Shown here: piece after piece, positions 53,526 through 62,130 of the stretch
Position numbering within the stretch: the first letter of the stretch is position 1
Layout of the letters: every line of letters starts with the position of its first letter
Origin: Bacillota bacterium
Lineage (GTDB): Bacteria; Bacillota; Clostridia; Christensenellales; Aristaeellaceae
DNA: 64,000 nucleotides
Reading direction: 5' to 3'
Assembly (NCBI GenBank): GCA_023413135.1
Contig: JAEZQK010000063.1
Location: forward strand, 1-64,000
The notes under the pieces: model-generated
Told to the model about the DNA's origin: nothing
Database searches by the model: none
Seen by the model: the letters and a program-made list of their open reading frames with translations, nothing else
Made by a program: the position numbers and the translations under genes

Positions 53526-53567
53526 GAGGGTATGAGCATCTTGCTAAATTGAGGGGGTCCATTTGTC

Positions 53568-55334
53568 ATGCCTTCAAACGAGAAGATGAACGTGGTAGCC
53601 GAAATAAAGGCATGGCTTGGTAAATTTAAAATCAGCAACAGCATTTTCTCGCGTCTGGTCGCGACGTTTCTCTTCATTATGATCCCCATTTACGCACTTG
53701 GCATCTACATTTATAATTGGGGCTTGCATACCGTCGAAAATGAAATCGCCAAATCGACCGTCTCTCAACTCTCGTTTTATCTGGCGGGCCTTGAAAACGA
53801 GATCGAGCGGATGAAAATGCTGCAATATGACTGTTTAAATGATGACGCACTCAATAACTTGGCGATCAGATGGGAAACTATGACGCCTTATCAGCGCGTG
53901 GATAACATGCTTCTATTGCGTCAGCGCCTGCAGACAATTAAAAACAGCAGCATCTATATCAAGAACGTGAGTGCGCACATCCGGCCAACTCAAAGGACGA
54001 TTTCCGCAAACACGGGCAACGATACTTTTAGCGTGAACCATTTTGAATTCATCCGCTCCGGCAAGGATGTCACGGGTGCGCAAATTATCCCTTACGGCGG
54101 GGGATATTACCTAAGCACCCTGCAATACGGACGTTTGACGAGCGACCACCCGCTATATATGATCGAAATAGAGTTGAGCCCGGAGGTCTTTGGGCAAGCG
54201 CTGGCGCAGTTTAATATCTATGAAGGCAGCGGCTCCGTGCTGGTTGATTTGAGCACGGGTGCGATTGTTGCGCAAAGGGGCGAAGGCTTGCTTCCGACGC
54301 TTGCGGCTGCAAGAAGCCAGGGAATGGAATTTTTGAGTCATAAGGGTGGAGATTACTATATCGCTCAGGCCCGGTCAGACTATCTGAATTGGGCGCTGCA
54401 GCGTTACATACCGGCAAACATCGTGCATTTACCGCTCCAGCACTTTTATACTTGGATCTGGGTATTCACGTTGACGGCGCTGGGGCTCATTCTGGTCTCT
54501 TCGTTCTATACCTATCGTGTGATTAATAAGCCGCTCCTTTTGCTCGTTAAATCCTTCCGAAAGGTGGAGGAGGGGGACTTGAACGTTACCATCCCCAAAG
54601 ATTCCAAGAATGAATTCGGTTACATGTACGAGCGCTTTAACGATATGGTACGCAACCTGCGTACGCTGATTGACCAGGTGTATAACCAAAAATTGCTCGC
54701 ACAGCGCGCCGAGCTTAAGCAGCTTCAGTCTCAGATCAACCCGCATTTCCTTTATAACAGCTTCTTCATCCTGAACACTATGGCGCGCGTGGGTGATGAA
54801 AACCTGATACCCTTCACAAAACTCCTGGGCGAATATTTCCGCTTTATTACCCGCAGCGGGGCGGACAGCGTGCCGCTGCGCGACGAAGTTGCCCACGCTC
54901 GCGCATACGCAGATATCCAAAGGATGAGGTTCCCCAAGAGACTGTCGGTGGATTTTGGCGAATGCCCCGAAGCTTGGGCGGATTTTAATGTGCCAAGGTT
55001 GATTTTGCAGCCGTTAATCGAAAATGCATTTGAGCATGGCGTCGGGCAAAAGTCTTGCGACGGGAAGATCGCGATAGGGTTTCATGCGGACGACGGGAGT
55101 CTGCGCATCAGCGTCGAAGATAACGGCTCCATTTCTGACGAGGGTATTGCAGCACTGGATAATGCCATAGAAGAAGGCGAAAACCACGAAATCACGGGCC
55201 TGATGAATATTCACAGGCGTGTGCGGCTGCTCTTTGGCCCGCCAAGCGGCCTTAAGGCGGAAAGGAGCGGCCTTGGCGGCCTTAAAATAACGTTGCTTAT
55301 TGTGGGGAGGGAAGAGGAATGTACCGGCTCTTGA
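53568..55334 (+). CDS. Sensor histidine kinase, YesM/LytS type
   Basis: A 588-residue membrane kinase: first helix about 28-48 (RLVATFLFIMIPIYALGIYI), an extracytoplasmic sensor of about 230 residues, a second helix about 292-312 (WIWVFTLTALGLILVSSF), HAMP linker, His_kinase domain with the phospho-accepting histidine in QSQINPHFLYNSFFILN, and a HATPase domain with PLIENAFEHGV and VEDNGS. GAGGGGG precedes ATG 53568. It overlaps the response-regulator gene by 16 bp. The block continues with an LplB/LplC importer, so it most likely senses that importer's sugar. Confidence 0.9.
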   Translation: MPSNEKMNVVAEIKAWLGKFKISNSIFSRLVATFLFIMIPIYALGIYIYNWGLHTVENEIAKSTVSQLSFYLAGLENEIERMKMLQYDCLNDDALNNLAIRWETMTPYQRVDNMLLLRQRLQTIKNSSIYIKNVSAHIRPTQRTISANTGNDTFSVNHFEFIRSGKDVTGAQIIPYGGGYYLSTLQYGRLTSDHPLYMIEIELSPEVFGQALAQFNIYEGSGSVLVDLSTGAIVAQRGEGLLPTLAAARSQGMEFLSHKGGDYYIAQARSDYLNWALQRYIPANIVHLPLQHFYTWIWVFTLTALGLILVSSFYTYRVINKPLLLLVKSFRKVEEGDLNVTIPKDSKNEFGYMYERFNDMVRNLRTLIDQVYNQKLLAQRAELKQLQSQINPHFLYNSFFILNTMARVGDENLIPFTKLLGEYFRFITRSGADSVPLRDEVAHARAYADIQRMRFPKRLSVDFGECPEAWADFNVPRLILQPLIENAFEHGVGQKSCDGKIAIGFHADDGSLRISVEDNGSISDEGIAALDNAIEEGENHEITGLMNIHRRVRLLFGPPSGLKAERSGLGGLKITLLIVGREEECTGS

Positions 55335-57022
55335 TCGTCGATGACGAGGAGATCATCGTCAACGGCCTTTACGAAATTTTTGGTGGCATAAAGGAGCTTG
55401 ATCTGGACGTTTACAAGGCGTATTCGGGCGAAATGGCCATTGGGTGGCTCAGGCGGACGCGCATCGACATAGTGCTCACCGACATCAACATGCCTGGCAT
55501 CAGCGGGCTTGATCTGCTGGAGGAAATCCAGCGCAACTGGCCCCAGTGCCGCGTGATATTTCTAACGGGCTACAGCGAGTTTGAATACGTCTACCGGGCA
55601 ATCCGCCACCCTGGCGTAAGCTATATTCTAAAGACCGAGGATCACGAACGGGTTATTGGGGCGGTCATAGATGCCATTTCGGACATACAGCAGGATACGC
55701 GCACCGGGGATTTGATTCAAAAGGCCAAGGAACAAATCAACATGGCGCGCGAGCTTTTTCAAAACGACTACTTGCTTCAGCTTTTACGTGGCGCTGTGAA
55801 AGTATCCATAGAGCAATTCGAACAGCTTTGCATTCCCATGCACCCTGCCTGGCCAGTGTTGTTGATTTTAAGCCAGGTCGAAAGTGCAGTCCTTCAAGAG
55901 CATTCCTATTTGCAAAGGACGGAATTGCTTTATTCCATTCGCCTGGTGCTCTATCAATATCTGGGCGCCAACGTGCGCCTGATGGTCGTTATGGATGAGA
56001 ATAGCCGGTTCGCGCTTTTCGTACAGCCGCGGGAATCGCTAAAAGCCGAGGGATATCATGAAAATGCCCGTGTTCTTTACGACCGGGCAGTCACGTTCAT
56101 CCGCGGGACACTTGAATCTGTTCAAAACACCTGCCGGGAATCTCTTGGCGCGCCGGTCAACTTTGCCATGAGCGCGGAACCCTGCGCGTGGAGCGATGTT
56201 TCCAACAAGCATTATACGCTGACGGAGATGCTGCGTTATCGTATCGGTATGGGCATTGAGATGCTGCTCATCGACACCGAATTTGGACGTGCGGTGCCCG
56301 AAGCAGCGCTTGTGTCACCTGAGCCTTCTCAGGGCGCGGAGGAGCTTTCGACGCTGCTTCGCCGCGGTTCGTTAGACGATGTTCCATTGCTGCTCGAATC
56401 CGGCCAGAGGGAAAAATGCCTGGAGCTGATCGGGGGCCTCGCGGAGCCGCTTGACAAAATTCATAGCAAGAACAGCAACCTTGCCATAGAGGCGTATACG
56501 AAGGTCGCATTGGGCCTGCTTGCCTACATCAACCGTCGTAAACTCACGGAGAAACTGGCCTTCCACATCGCACAAAACCGTCTCATCCGCTTTGATGCCT
56601 TTGATAACTGGGGCGAGGCGGTCGATTATTTGATAGAATTGGCGAGGCTGCTATTCAGCCTGCAAGACGAGGAGCAAACCAACCGTGCCGTTCAGGCTGT
56701 CGGCTATCTTCAGACCTATATTGAAAACAACCTGAGCGAGGATTTATCGCTTGTCCGATTGGCGGAGCAAGTTTATCTTAACCCGTCGTACCTTTCCCGA
56801 CTCTTTAAACAGATGACAGGCGTGAACTTATCAGACTTTATCGAATCCTCCCGAGTAAAGTGCGCAAAGGAGCTTTTGGAGAAGGATGGAATTCGGGTCA
56901 ATGAAATCGCCCGACGCGTTGGCTATGACACTGCGGCGTCGTTTACCCGGTTTTTCAGAAAGTCTACCGGCGTGTCGCCCCAGGAATACCGCGATGCTTA
57001 TTTAAGGGTCAACAAAAGATAA
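55319..57022 (+). CDS. Response regulator with AraC-type DNA-binding domain (YesN type)
   Basis: A 567-residue regulator, longer than the one at 24780 because of a middle region of about 330 residues without a motif I know. The receiver domain (1-120) has IVDDEE, phospho-accepting Asp55 in VLTDINMPGISG, and the lysine of ILKTED. The C-terminal AraC domain (about 462-567) has LVRLAEQVYLNPSYLSRLFKQ and VNEIARRVGYDTAASFTRFFRK. GGGAGGG precedes ATG 55319, overlapping the kinase gene. The likely target is the promoter pair at 57061-57117 before the binding-protein gene. Confidence 0.9.
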   Translation: MYRLLIVDDEEIIVNGLYEIFGGIKELDLDVYKAYSGEMAIGWLRRTRIDIVLTDINMPGISGLDLLEEIQRNWPQCRVIFLTGYSEFEYVYRAIRHPGVSYILKTEDHERVIGAVIDAISDIQQDTRTGDLIQKAKEQINMARELFQNDYLLQLLRGAVKVSIEQFEQLCIPMHPAWPVLLILSQVESAVLQEHSYLQRTELLYSIRLVLYQYLGANVRLMVVMDENSRFALFVQPRESLKAEGYHENARVLYDRAVTFIRGTLESVQNTCRESLGAPVNFAMSAEPCAWSDVSNKHYTLTEMLRYRIGMGIEMLLIDTEFGRAVPEAALVSPEPSQGAEELSTLLRRGSLDDVPLLLESGQREKCLELIGGLAEPLDKIHSKNSNLAIEAYTKVALGLLAYINRRKLTEKLAFHIAQNRLIRFDAFDNWGEAVDYLIELARLLFSLQDEEQTNRAVQAVGYLQTYIENNLSEDLSLVRLAEQVYLNPSYLSRLFKQMTGVNLSDFIESSRVKCAKELLEKDGIRVNEIARRVGYDTAASFTRFFRKSTGVSPQEYRDAYLRVNKR

Positions 57023-57060
57023 CAATGTAAAATGTTACTAAGAAGATGCGTAAACAGTTG

Positions 57061-57117
57061 TTAACATAGTCAAATACTGTAGATAGAATGGACATGCCGT
57101 GTTCGGTATACTATAAA
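57061..57117 (+). promoter_or_regulatory. Two tandem promoter candidates before binding-protein gene
   Basis: First: TTAACA (57061-57066), 17 bp, TAGAAT (57084-57089). Second: TGGACA (57089-57094), 17 bp, TATAAA (57112-57117). The second starts transcription about 30 bp before the start codon. The pair sits between the response-regulator gene and its probable target. Confidence 0.5.
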
Positions 57118-57156
57118 TAACGCCATTTTGGCAATAGTACGAGGGGAGGATACCAC

Positions 57157-58803
57157 ATGCAAAGGATCCTGAAAAAGGCTGTTGCGCTTTTCGCCGCAAT
57201 TGCGATTCTCGCGCTGACCGCCTCCACCGCTCTGGCCGCTGACCCTTTCAAGAAGTTCGACCCGCCCATCAACGTATCATTTGTGCGCTGTGTGGACAAT
57301 GACCTGGCAAGCAACATTTTGCCCCGCACGCCTGGCGAAACGATTGAGAGCAACCGTTGGCTCAAGCTCTATGCGGACGAGCTCGGCATCAACATTACCT
57401 ACAATTGGACCGTCAACGGCGGCTACAACGAGGATGCCTACAAGCAAAAGATCAACGTGACGCTCGCCTCCGGCGACCTGCCGGACATCGTCACCGTCTC
57501 CGCCGCGCAGCTCAAACAGCTCGCCGATGCGGACATGATCGAGGACATGACCCCCTATTGGGAAGAGTATGCGGCCGACCTCACCCGGAAGATTTATACC
57601 GAAGAAGGTCCCGGCGTGCTGGATTCAGCTAAGTTTGACGGCAAGCTCATGGCCGTCCCCAACGCCGAAGGCTCTATCGAGGCTGCCCAATTCCTGTGGA
57701 TCCGTAAGGACTGGCTCGACAAGCTTGGCCTTGAGCCGCCTAAGACCATGCAGGAACTCATGGCTGTCGCCGAAGCCTTCACCACAAAGGATCCGGATGG
57801 CAACGGCGTCAATGACACTTACGGCATCGCCATGACGAAGGATCTGTACAGCGGCGCTATGGCGCTGCAGGGCTTCTTCGCGGGCTATCACGCCTACCCC
57901 AATTTCTGGATGGAGAAGGACGGCAAGATCGCCTACGGCAGCGTGCAGCCCGAAATGAAGGACGCGCTCAAGGCACTCGCCGAAATGTATGCCAAGGGCC
58001 AGATCGACCCCGAGTTTGGCGTTAAGGACGGCGCGAAAGTTGCCGAAACCATCGCCGCAGGCAAAATCGGCATTGACTTTGGTGAGCAGTGGAATCCAAT
58101 GTACCCGCTCATCTCCAACTTCTACAACGACAACAACGCCGACTGGACGGGCTACGCGCTCGTATCTGCAGACGACCAGAAGGTTCTCGTGCCCCTCAAG
58201 TTCCGCACTCAGCTTTACTTCGCGGCTCGCAAGGGCTTTGAACATCCCGAAGCGGTCGTTGAGATGGTGAACATGCACCTTGAAAAGAACTGGGGCGAAA
58301 CCAACAACTTCGGTTACTACTACATGCCTCAAGAAAACGGCAACGTCGGCGTATGGAAGTTCTCCCCCGTGACCCCGTACCCGCCGTACAAGAACTTCAA
58401 CGCCTTCCAGGCGATCCACGCTGCGCGTGACGCTGGTGATGTGTCCGTATTGGCCGGTGAGCCGAAGGTCATCGAAGGAAATCTTGAAGCCTATGCGGCC
58501 GGCGACACAACGCAGTGGGGCTGGGAGAAGATATACGGCGACAACGGCGTGTACAACGTGCTGGACGGGTTCATCAAGAACGACCAGTTGATGGTCGAAG
58601 CCTTTGTCGGCGCGCCGACTCCCACCATGGTCGAACGCAAGGCGACGCTTGACAAGATGGAAAAAGAAGTCTTTGTCAAGATCATCATGGGCGCGGCGCC
58701 CATCGAAGAGTTCGACAAATTTGTAAGCGACTGGATGCAGCTTGGCGGCGAGGATATGCTCAAAGAAGCCAACGAATGGTATGATATGATCAAGGGCAAA
58801 TAA
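57157..58803 (+). CDS. Carbohydrate-binding protein of ABC importer (LplA type)
   Basis: A 548-residue family 1 solute-binding protein. GGGGAGG precedes ATG 57157. Signal peptide MQRILKKAVALFAAIAILAL ends TALA|AD, a signal peptidase I site without lipobox. The KDPDGNGVNDTYGIAMT segment at about residue 210 is the LplA-group mark. It is the presumed target of the kinase/regulator pair upstream and the partner of the two permeases downstream, from which it is separated by a long hairpin. Its codon use is strongly GC-ending, as expected for a highly expressed gene. Confidence 0.9.
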   Translation: MQRILKKAVALFAAIAILALTASTALAADPFKKFDPPINVSFVRCVDNDLASNILPRTPGETIESNRWLKLYADELGINITYNWTVNGGYNEDAYKQKINVTLASGDLPDIVTVSAAQLKQLADADMIEDMTPYWEEYAADLTRKIYTEEGPGVLDSAKFDGKLMAVPNAEGSIEAAQFLWIRKDWLDKLGLEPPKTMQELMAVAEAFTTKDPDGNGVNDTYGIAMTKDLYSGAMALQGFFAGYHAYPNFWMEKDGKIAYGSVQPEMKDALKALAEMYAKGQIDPEFGVKDGAKVAETIAAGKIGIDFGEQWNPMYPLISNFYNDNNADWTGYALVSADDQKVLVPLKFRTQLYFAARKGFEHPEAVVEMVNMHLEKNWGETNNFGYYYMPQENGNVGVWKFSPVTPYPPYKNFNAFQAIHAARDAGDVSVLAGEPKVIEGNLEAYAAGDTTQWGWEKIYGDNGVYNVLDGFIKNDQLMVEAFVGAPTPTMVERKATLDKMEKEVFVKIIMGAAPIEEFDKFVSDWMQLGGEDMLKEANEWYDMIKGK

Positions 58804-58821
58804 TCAGCCTTAGGCCAAACG

Positions 58822-58891
58822 TGTCATTCTGATCCGCGGGCGAAGAATCCCGTTCGACATAGACGGATTCTTCGCCCTATTCAGAATGACA
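58822..58891. terminator. Long two-part hairpin after binding-protein gene, repeat-like sequence
   Basis: Outer arms TGTCATTCTGA / TCAGAATGACA (58822-58832, 58881-58891) enclose inner arms GGGCGAAGAATCC / GGATTCTTCGCCC (58838-58850, 58865-58877), all perfect. No T-run follows. The TCATTCTGA...CGAAGAATC wording resembles dispersed intergenic repeats I know from many bacterial genomes, so it may be a mobile or repeated palindrome rather than a locus-specific terminator. Confidence 0.6.
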
Positions 58892-58946
58892 TATGGGTTT
58901 TGGGCGGCAGGACCGCCCGCACCTAATATGCTTGGGAGGTGCGCTT

Positions 58947-59846
58947 ATGCTTCGCGGGCGGAGAAAGCAGCTGCCGCTCTATATGATGATTTTACCCGGC
59001 TTCCTTCTATTGGTTCTTTTCAGCTATTTACCAATGTTCGGCATTTCTATCGCGTTTCAGAAGTTTATTCCAGCCAGGGGCATATTTGGCAACCAGAAGT
59101 GGATTGGGTTGGGCAACTTTGAATATGTGATGAAGTTACCCAATTTTTTTGGCATCATCCGGAACACAGTCACAATTTCGCTTTGGAAAATAATCTTCGG
59201 CCTTACCGTTCCGATGACTATTGCGATACTCATCAATGAAGTCCAGAATAACACCTTGAAAAGAGGCATTCAAACAGTCGTCTATTTGCCTCACTTTTTG
59301 TCTTGGGTGGTGCTTGGCGGCATTTTTATCGACATGCTTTCACCCACAGACGGCCTTGTGAACAACATCATCAAAGCATTGGGCGGTAAGCCCATCTTCT
59401 TCCTGGGAGATAATAAATGGTTCCCCTTTACGATGATCTTTACCGAGACGTGGAAGGAATTTGGCTATGGAACCATCGTCTACCTCGCAGCAATTACTGG
59501 CATCGATCCGAGCATATACGAGGCCGCGCAAATTGACGGCGCAAACCGTTGGAAACAAACGTTGCATGTGACGCTGCCCGGAATGCGCATGGTGATTGTG
59601 CTGCTGGCTGTATTGAGCCTTGGCAACCTGCTCAATGCAGGCTTTGACCAAATTTTCAACATGTACAGTCCGCCGGTTTACGAAAGCGGCGATATCATCG
59701 ATACGTTCGTCTACCGTATCGGCCTGCTGGATGCCCAGTTTGGCGTGGCGACAGCGGTCGGCCTGTTCAAGTCCATTATATCGCTGCTGTTCATTTCCAC
59801 GGCATATTTCTGTGCTTATAAATTCGCCGATTATCGTTTGTTTTAG
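58947..59846 (+). CDS. Carbohydrate ABC importer permease, LplB type
   Basis: A 299-residue permease. ATG 58947 has GGGAGG upstream; the frame is open to 58893 but no start there has a ribosome site. Markers: PLYMMILPGFLLLVLFSYLPMFG, six helices, EAA loop YEAAQIDGANRWKQTL followed by VTLPGMRM, and FNMYSPPVYESGDIIDTFVYR, typical of LplB. It forms the channel with the LplC-type gene 12 bp downstream. Confidence 0.9.
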   Translation: MLRGRRKQLPLYMMILPGFLLLVLFSYLPMFGISIAFQKFIPARGIFGNQKWIGLGNFEYVMKLPNFFGIIRNTVTISLWKIIFGLTVPMTIAILINEVQNNTLKRGIQTVVYLPHFLSWVVLGGIFIDMLSPTDGLVNNIIKALGGKPIFFLGDNKWFPFTMIFTETWKEFGYGTIVYLAAITGIDPSIYEAAQIDGANRWKQTLHVTLPGMRMVIVLLAVLSLGNLLNAGFDQIFNMYSPPVYESGDIIDTFVYRIGLLDAQFGVATAVGLFKSIISLLFISTAYFCAYKFADYRLF

Positions 59847-59858
59847 GGGGTGCTTGAC

Positions 59859-60743
59859 ATGCCGGATAAGCAAAGGAAACCCATATCCTGGTTTGCGGTA
59901 TTCAACACCTGCTTTTTGATTCTTGCCGGGCTCATTTGCCTGATTCCTATGATTCATATCGCGGCTGTATCGTTTTCCTCCAGTGCCGCTGCGGCGACGG
60001 GTAAGGTAACGCTGTGGCCACTCGATTTTTCGCTTAACTCGTATGATTATGTCGCCAAGCGTGCGGCCTTCTGGCGTAGCATGGGGGTTTCCGTTCAACG
60101 CATCGTGTTGGGCGGGTCTATCAACCTTCTGCTCGTCATCCTCACCGCCTATCCGCTTTCCAAGGAGCGTTCGGAGTTTGGCGCGCGTACGTTTTTTGCC
60201 TGGGCGTTCTTCATTACGATGCTCTTTGGCGGGGGCCTTATTCCTTGGTACATGGTCATTCGCCAGTTTAAGCTGATCGATACCATTTGGGCGCTGGTCT
60301 TGCCGGGCGCAGTACCGGTATTCAGCATGATTCTCATGCTCAATTTCTTCCGGCAAGTGCCCAAGGACTTGGCCGAAGCCGCCGAAATAGACGGCGCAGG
60401 GCACTGGATGACACTTTTTGGCATATACGTTCCGGTATCGACCCCCGCGCTTGCGACGATTCTTCTTTTCTCGCTCGTGGGCCATTGGAACAGCTGGTTT
60501 GACGGCCTGATTCTCATGAACAGCCCTGACAATTACCCGCTGCAAAGCTATATTCAAACGATCGTCGTGCAGCGCACCTACAGCCAGCTCACGCGCGAGG
60601 AAATCGAGCAATTGGCCACCATCTCCGACAAGACGTTGCGTTCCGCGCAGATTTTCATTGGCTCGATTCCGATTGTGCTGGTGTATCCTTTCCTGCAAAA
60701 GTATTTTGTGAAGGGCATTGTGCTTGGCGGCGTAAAAGGCTAA
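59859..60743 (+). CDS. Carbohydrate ABC importer permease, LplC type
   Basis: A 294-residue permease starting at ATG 59859 behind AGGGGG; a GTG three codons earlier lies inside that site. EAA loop AEAAEIDGAGHWMTLF followed by YVPVSTP, and C-terminus KYFVKGIVLGGVKG. Last gene of the kinase/regulator/importer block. It converges with the PocR-type regulator, 30 bp between stops, with no clear terminator in the gap. Confidence 0.9.
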   Translation: MPDKQRKPISWFAVFNTCFLILAGLICLIPMIHIAAVSFSSSAAAATGKVTLWPLDFSLNSYDYVAKRAAFWRSMGVSVQRIVLGGSINLLLVILTAYPLSKERSEFGARTFFAWAFFITMLFGGGLIPWYMVIRQFKLIDTIWALVLPGAVPVFSMILMLNFFRQVPKDLAEAAEIDGAGHWMTLFGIYVPVSTPALATILLFSLVGHWNSWFDGLILMNSPDNYPLQSYIQTIVVQRTYSQLTREEIEQLATISDKTLRSAQIFIGSIPIVLVYPFLQKYFVKGIVLGGVKG

Positions 60744-60773
60744 GTCAAACGTTGAAAGCGCCGGGCGTATCCC

Positions 60774-62021
60774 CTACCGGTAATGCCTGGGGGAAAGCCC
60801 GGTGTATTTTTTGAACGTTTTGCTGAAGGAGCTTTGATCAGAAAAGCCCATGGCGATGGCGATATCCGTCATGGAATCGGCTGTGGCGGACAGCAAACGC
60901 TTGCTTTCCTCCACGCGCACGCGGTTGAGATAGGCCTTGAAGCCCATTCCCACCGCCCTGCTAAACTGGGCGGAAAAGTAGGTGGGGCTCAGGTTGACCT
61001 TTCCCGCTACGGCAATAAGGGTCAGCGGCTCGGAATAATGCTTGGCGATATACCCCACCGCCGCGGCGATGGCGTGATTTACGCCGCCGGCGGGCGGCAG
61101 GAGCGCATCCACAAAGCTTTCCACCACCTCCTGCAGCTGGTAGCACAGCGATTCGAAATCGTCGATCTCCCGCAGGTTGGACAAAAACCTGTTGTTCAGG
61201 CGGAAAATGCTGTCCGTTACCGCCCCGCCTTCGATGGCCACCCGGGAGAGCAGCGTTGTCAGCTCCAGGGCGCGGTTCTTCATCACGTCCATATGCCCGC
61301 CTCCGCTAAAGAGCACATAGCCCAGCAGGTCGTTGAGCACGCCCTTGGCGGACTGCACATCCCCCGTCTTCACCTTGACCAGCAGTTCCTTTTCCTTCTC
61401 GTATGGATAGCCTTCCTCCATGGACATGCCCTGGGATTTGTAGCGCTGTACGGTCTCGTTGATGCGGGACTGCTGGTACAGCTTTTCCTGGGCCTTAAGA
61501 AGCACCCGGCTCTCGGCGGGGAACAGGGGGGAGAGCAAGTGGCTTATCAGCTTGCCCATGGCCCCGGCCTGGGCGGGGGGGACGACCTTTACTTCCCACA
61601 GCGCGTCGTACCATTCCAGCGAAAGCGACGGCGAAAAGCCGTATGTTTCCGACACGGCGCCGGCCAGCGCGGCTTCGGGCTCCCCCATCAGGAAAGGCCC
61701 GGCGATCACGCTGCCCAGCAGCGTTCCCCGGCTGAGCAGGGGGAAGGCAATCAGGCTGAGGCCTGCGTGACAGGAAAAAATATAGCTCTCTCCCAATGCC
61801 TGCGCCCGCTGCCCGGCCTTCTGCCGGGTTTTTTGGCATATCGCCCCGGCGGCCTCGCTGCGCCCCAGCAGCTTGCAGCAGCAGGGCTCCGGCCCGTGGG
61901 CCTCCATAAGCGTGCCGCTTTCGTTAACCACCCGTACGGGCAGGTCAAGGCTTATGCTCAGGGTGTGCAGGATATCGCCGAGCTTTTGCCGCGGGATCAG
62001 AGAATCCATGGCTGATTGCAT
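60774..62021 (-). CDS. AraC-family regulator with PocR ligand-binding domain
   Basis: A 415-residue regulator. Residues about 8-170 match the PocR domain, with cysteine-rich CCCKLLGR and ICQKTRQ and the FSCHAGLSLIAFPLL segment. A linker of about 130 residues precedes the AraC DNA-binding domain (about 310-415) with LIAVAGKVNLSPTYFSAQFSRAVG and MTDIAIAMGFSDQSSFSKTFKKYTG. ATG 62021 has GAGGTGG close upstream; the frame is open much further, but that part lies over the divergent corrinoid gene. PocR-type sensors are known from propanediol/cobalamin and corrinoid methyltransferase loci. The divergent corrinoid-protein and methyltransferase genes are its obvious targets. Confidence 0.87.
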   Translation of the reverse strand: MQSAMDSLIPRQKLGDILHTLSISLDLPVRVVNESGTLMEAHGPEPCCCKLLGRSEAAGAICQKTRQKAGQRAQALGESYIFSCHAGLSLIAFPLLSRGTLLGSVIAGPFLMGEPEAALAGAVSETYGFSPSLSLEWYDALWEVKVVPPAQAGAMGKLISHLLSPLFPAESRVLLKAQEKLYQQSRINETVQRYKSQGMSMEEGYPYEKEKELLVKVKTGDVQSAKGVLNDLLGYVLFSGGGHMDVMKNRALELTTLLSRVAIEGGAVTDSIFRLNNRFLSNLREIDDFESLCYQLQEVVESFVDALLPPAGGVNHAIAAAVGYIAKHYSEPLTLIAVAGKVNLSPTYFSAQFSRAVGMGFKAYLNRVRVEESKRLLSATADSMTDIAIAMGFSDQSSFSKTFKKYTGLSPRHYR

Positions 62022-62130
62022 ATCCACCTCAAAAAAACACAAAAAGTCATAAGAATGAACAAGCACAGAGAATCTATCTGAATTATAATTCAAAGTAAAA
62101 AATTGCACAAGGAAAGCGGAGGAATTACAT
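62022..62130. promoter_or_regulatory. Divergent promoter region, PocR regulator and corrinoid protein genes
   Basis: A perfect 12-bp palindrome GAATTATAATTC (62080-62091) contains a TATAAT that could be the -10 box of the plus-strand operon; no convincing -35 is seen, which fits activator dependence. Confidence 0.45.

Noticed and set aside
57625..58419. Minus-strand frame of about 260 codons inside the binding protein at 57157
   Set aside because: Antisense of a strongly GC-biased gene; no ribosome site or motif.
60783..62015. Plus-strand frame of about 410 codons opposite the PocR regulator
   Set aside because: Complete overlap with a recognised regulator; histidine/glycine-rich antisense composition typical of a shadow.
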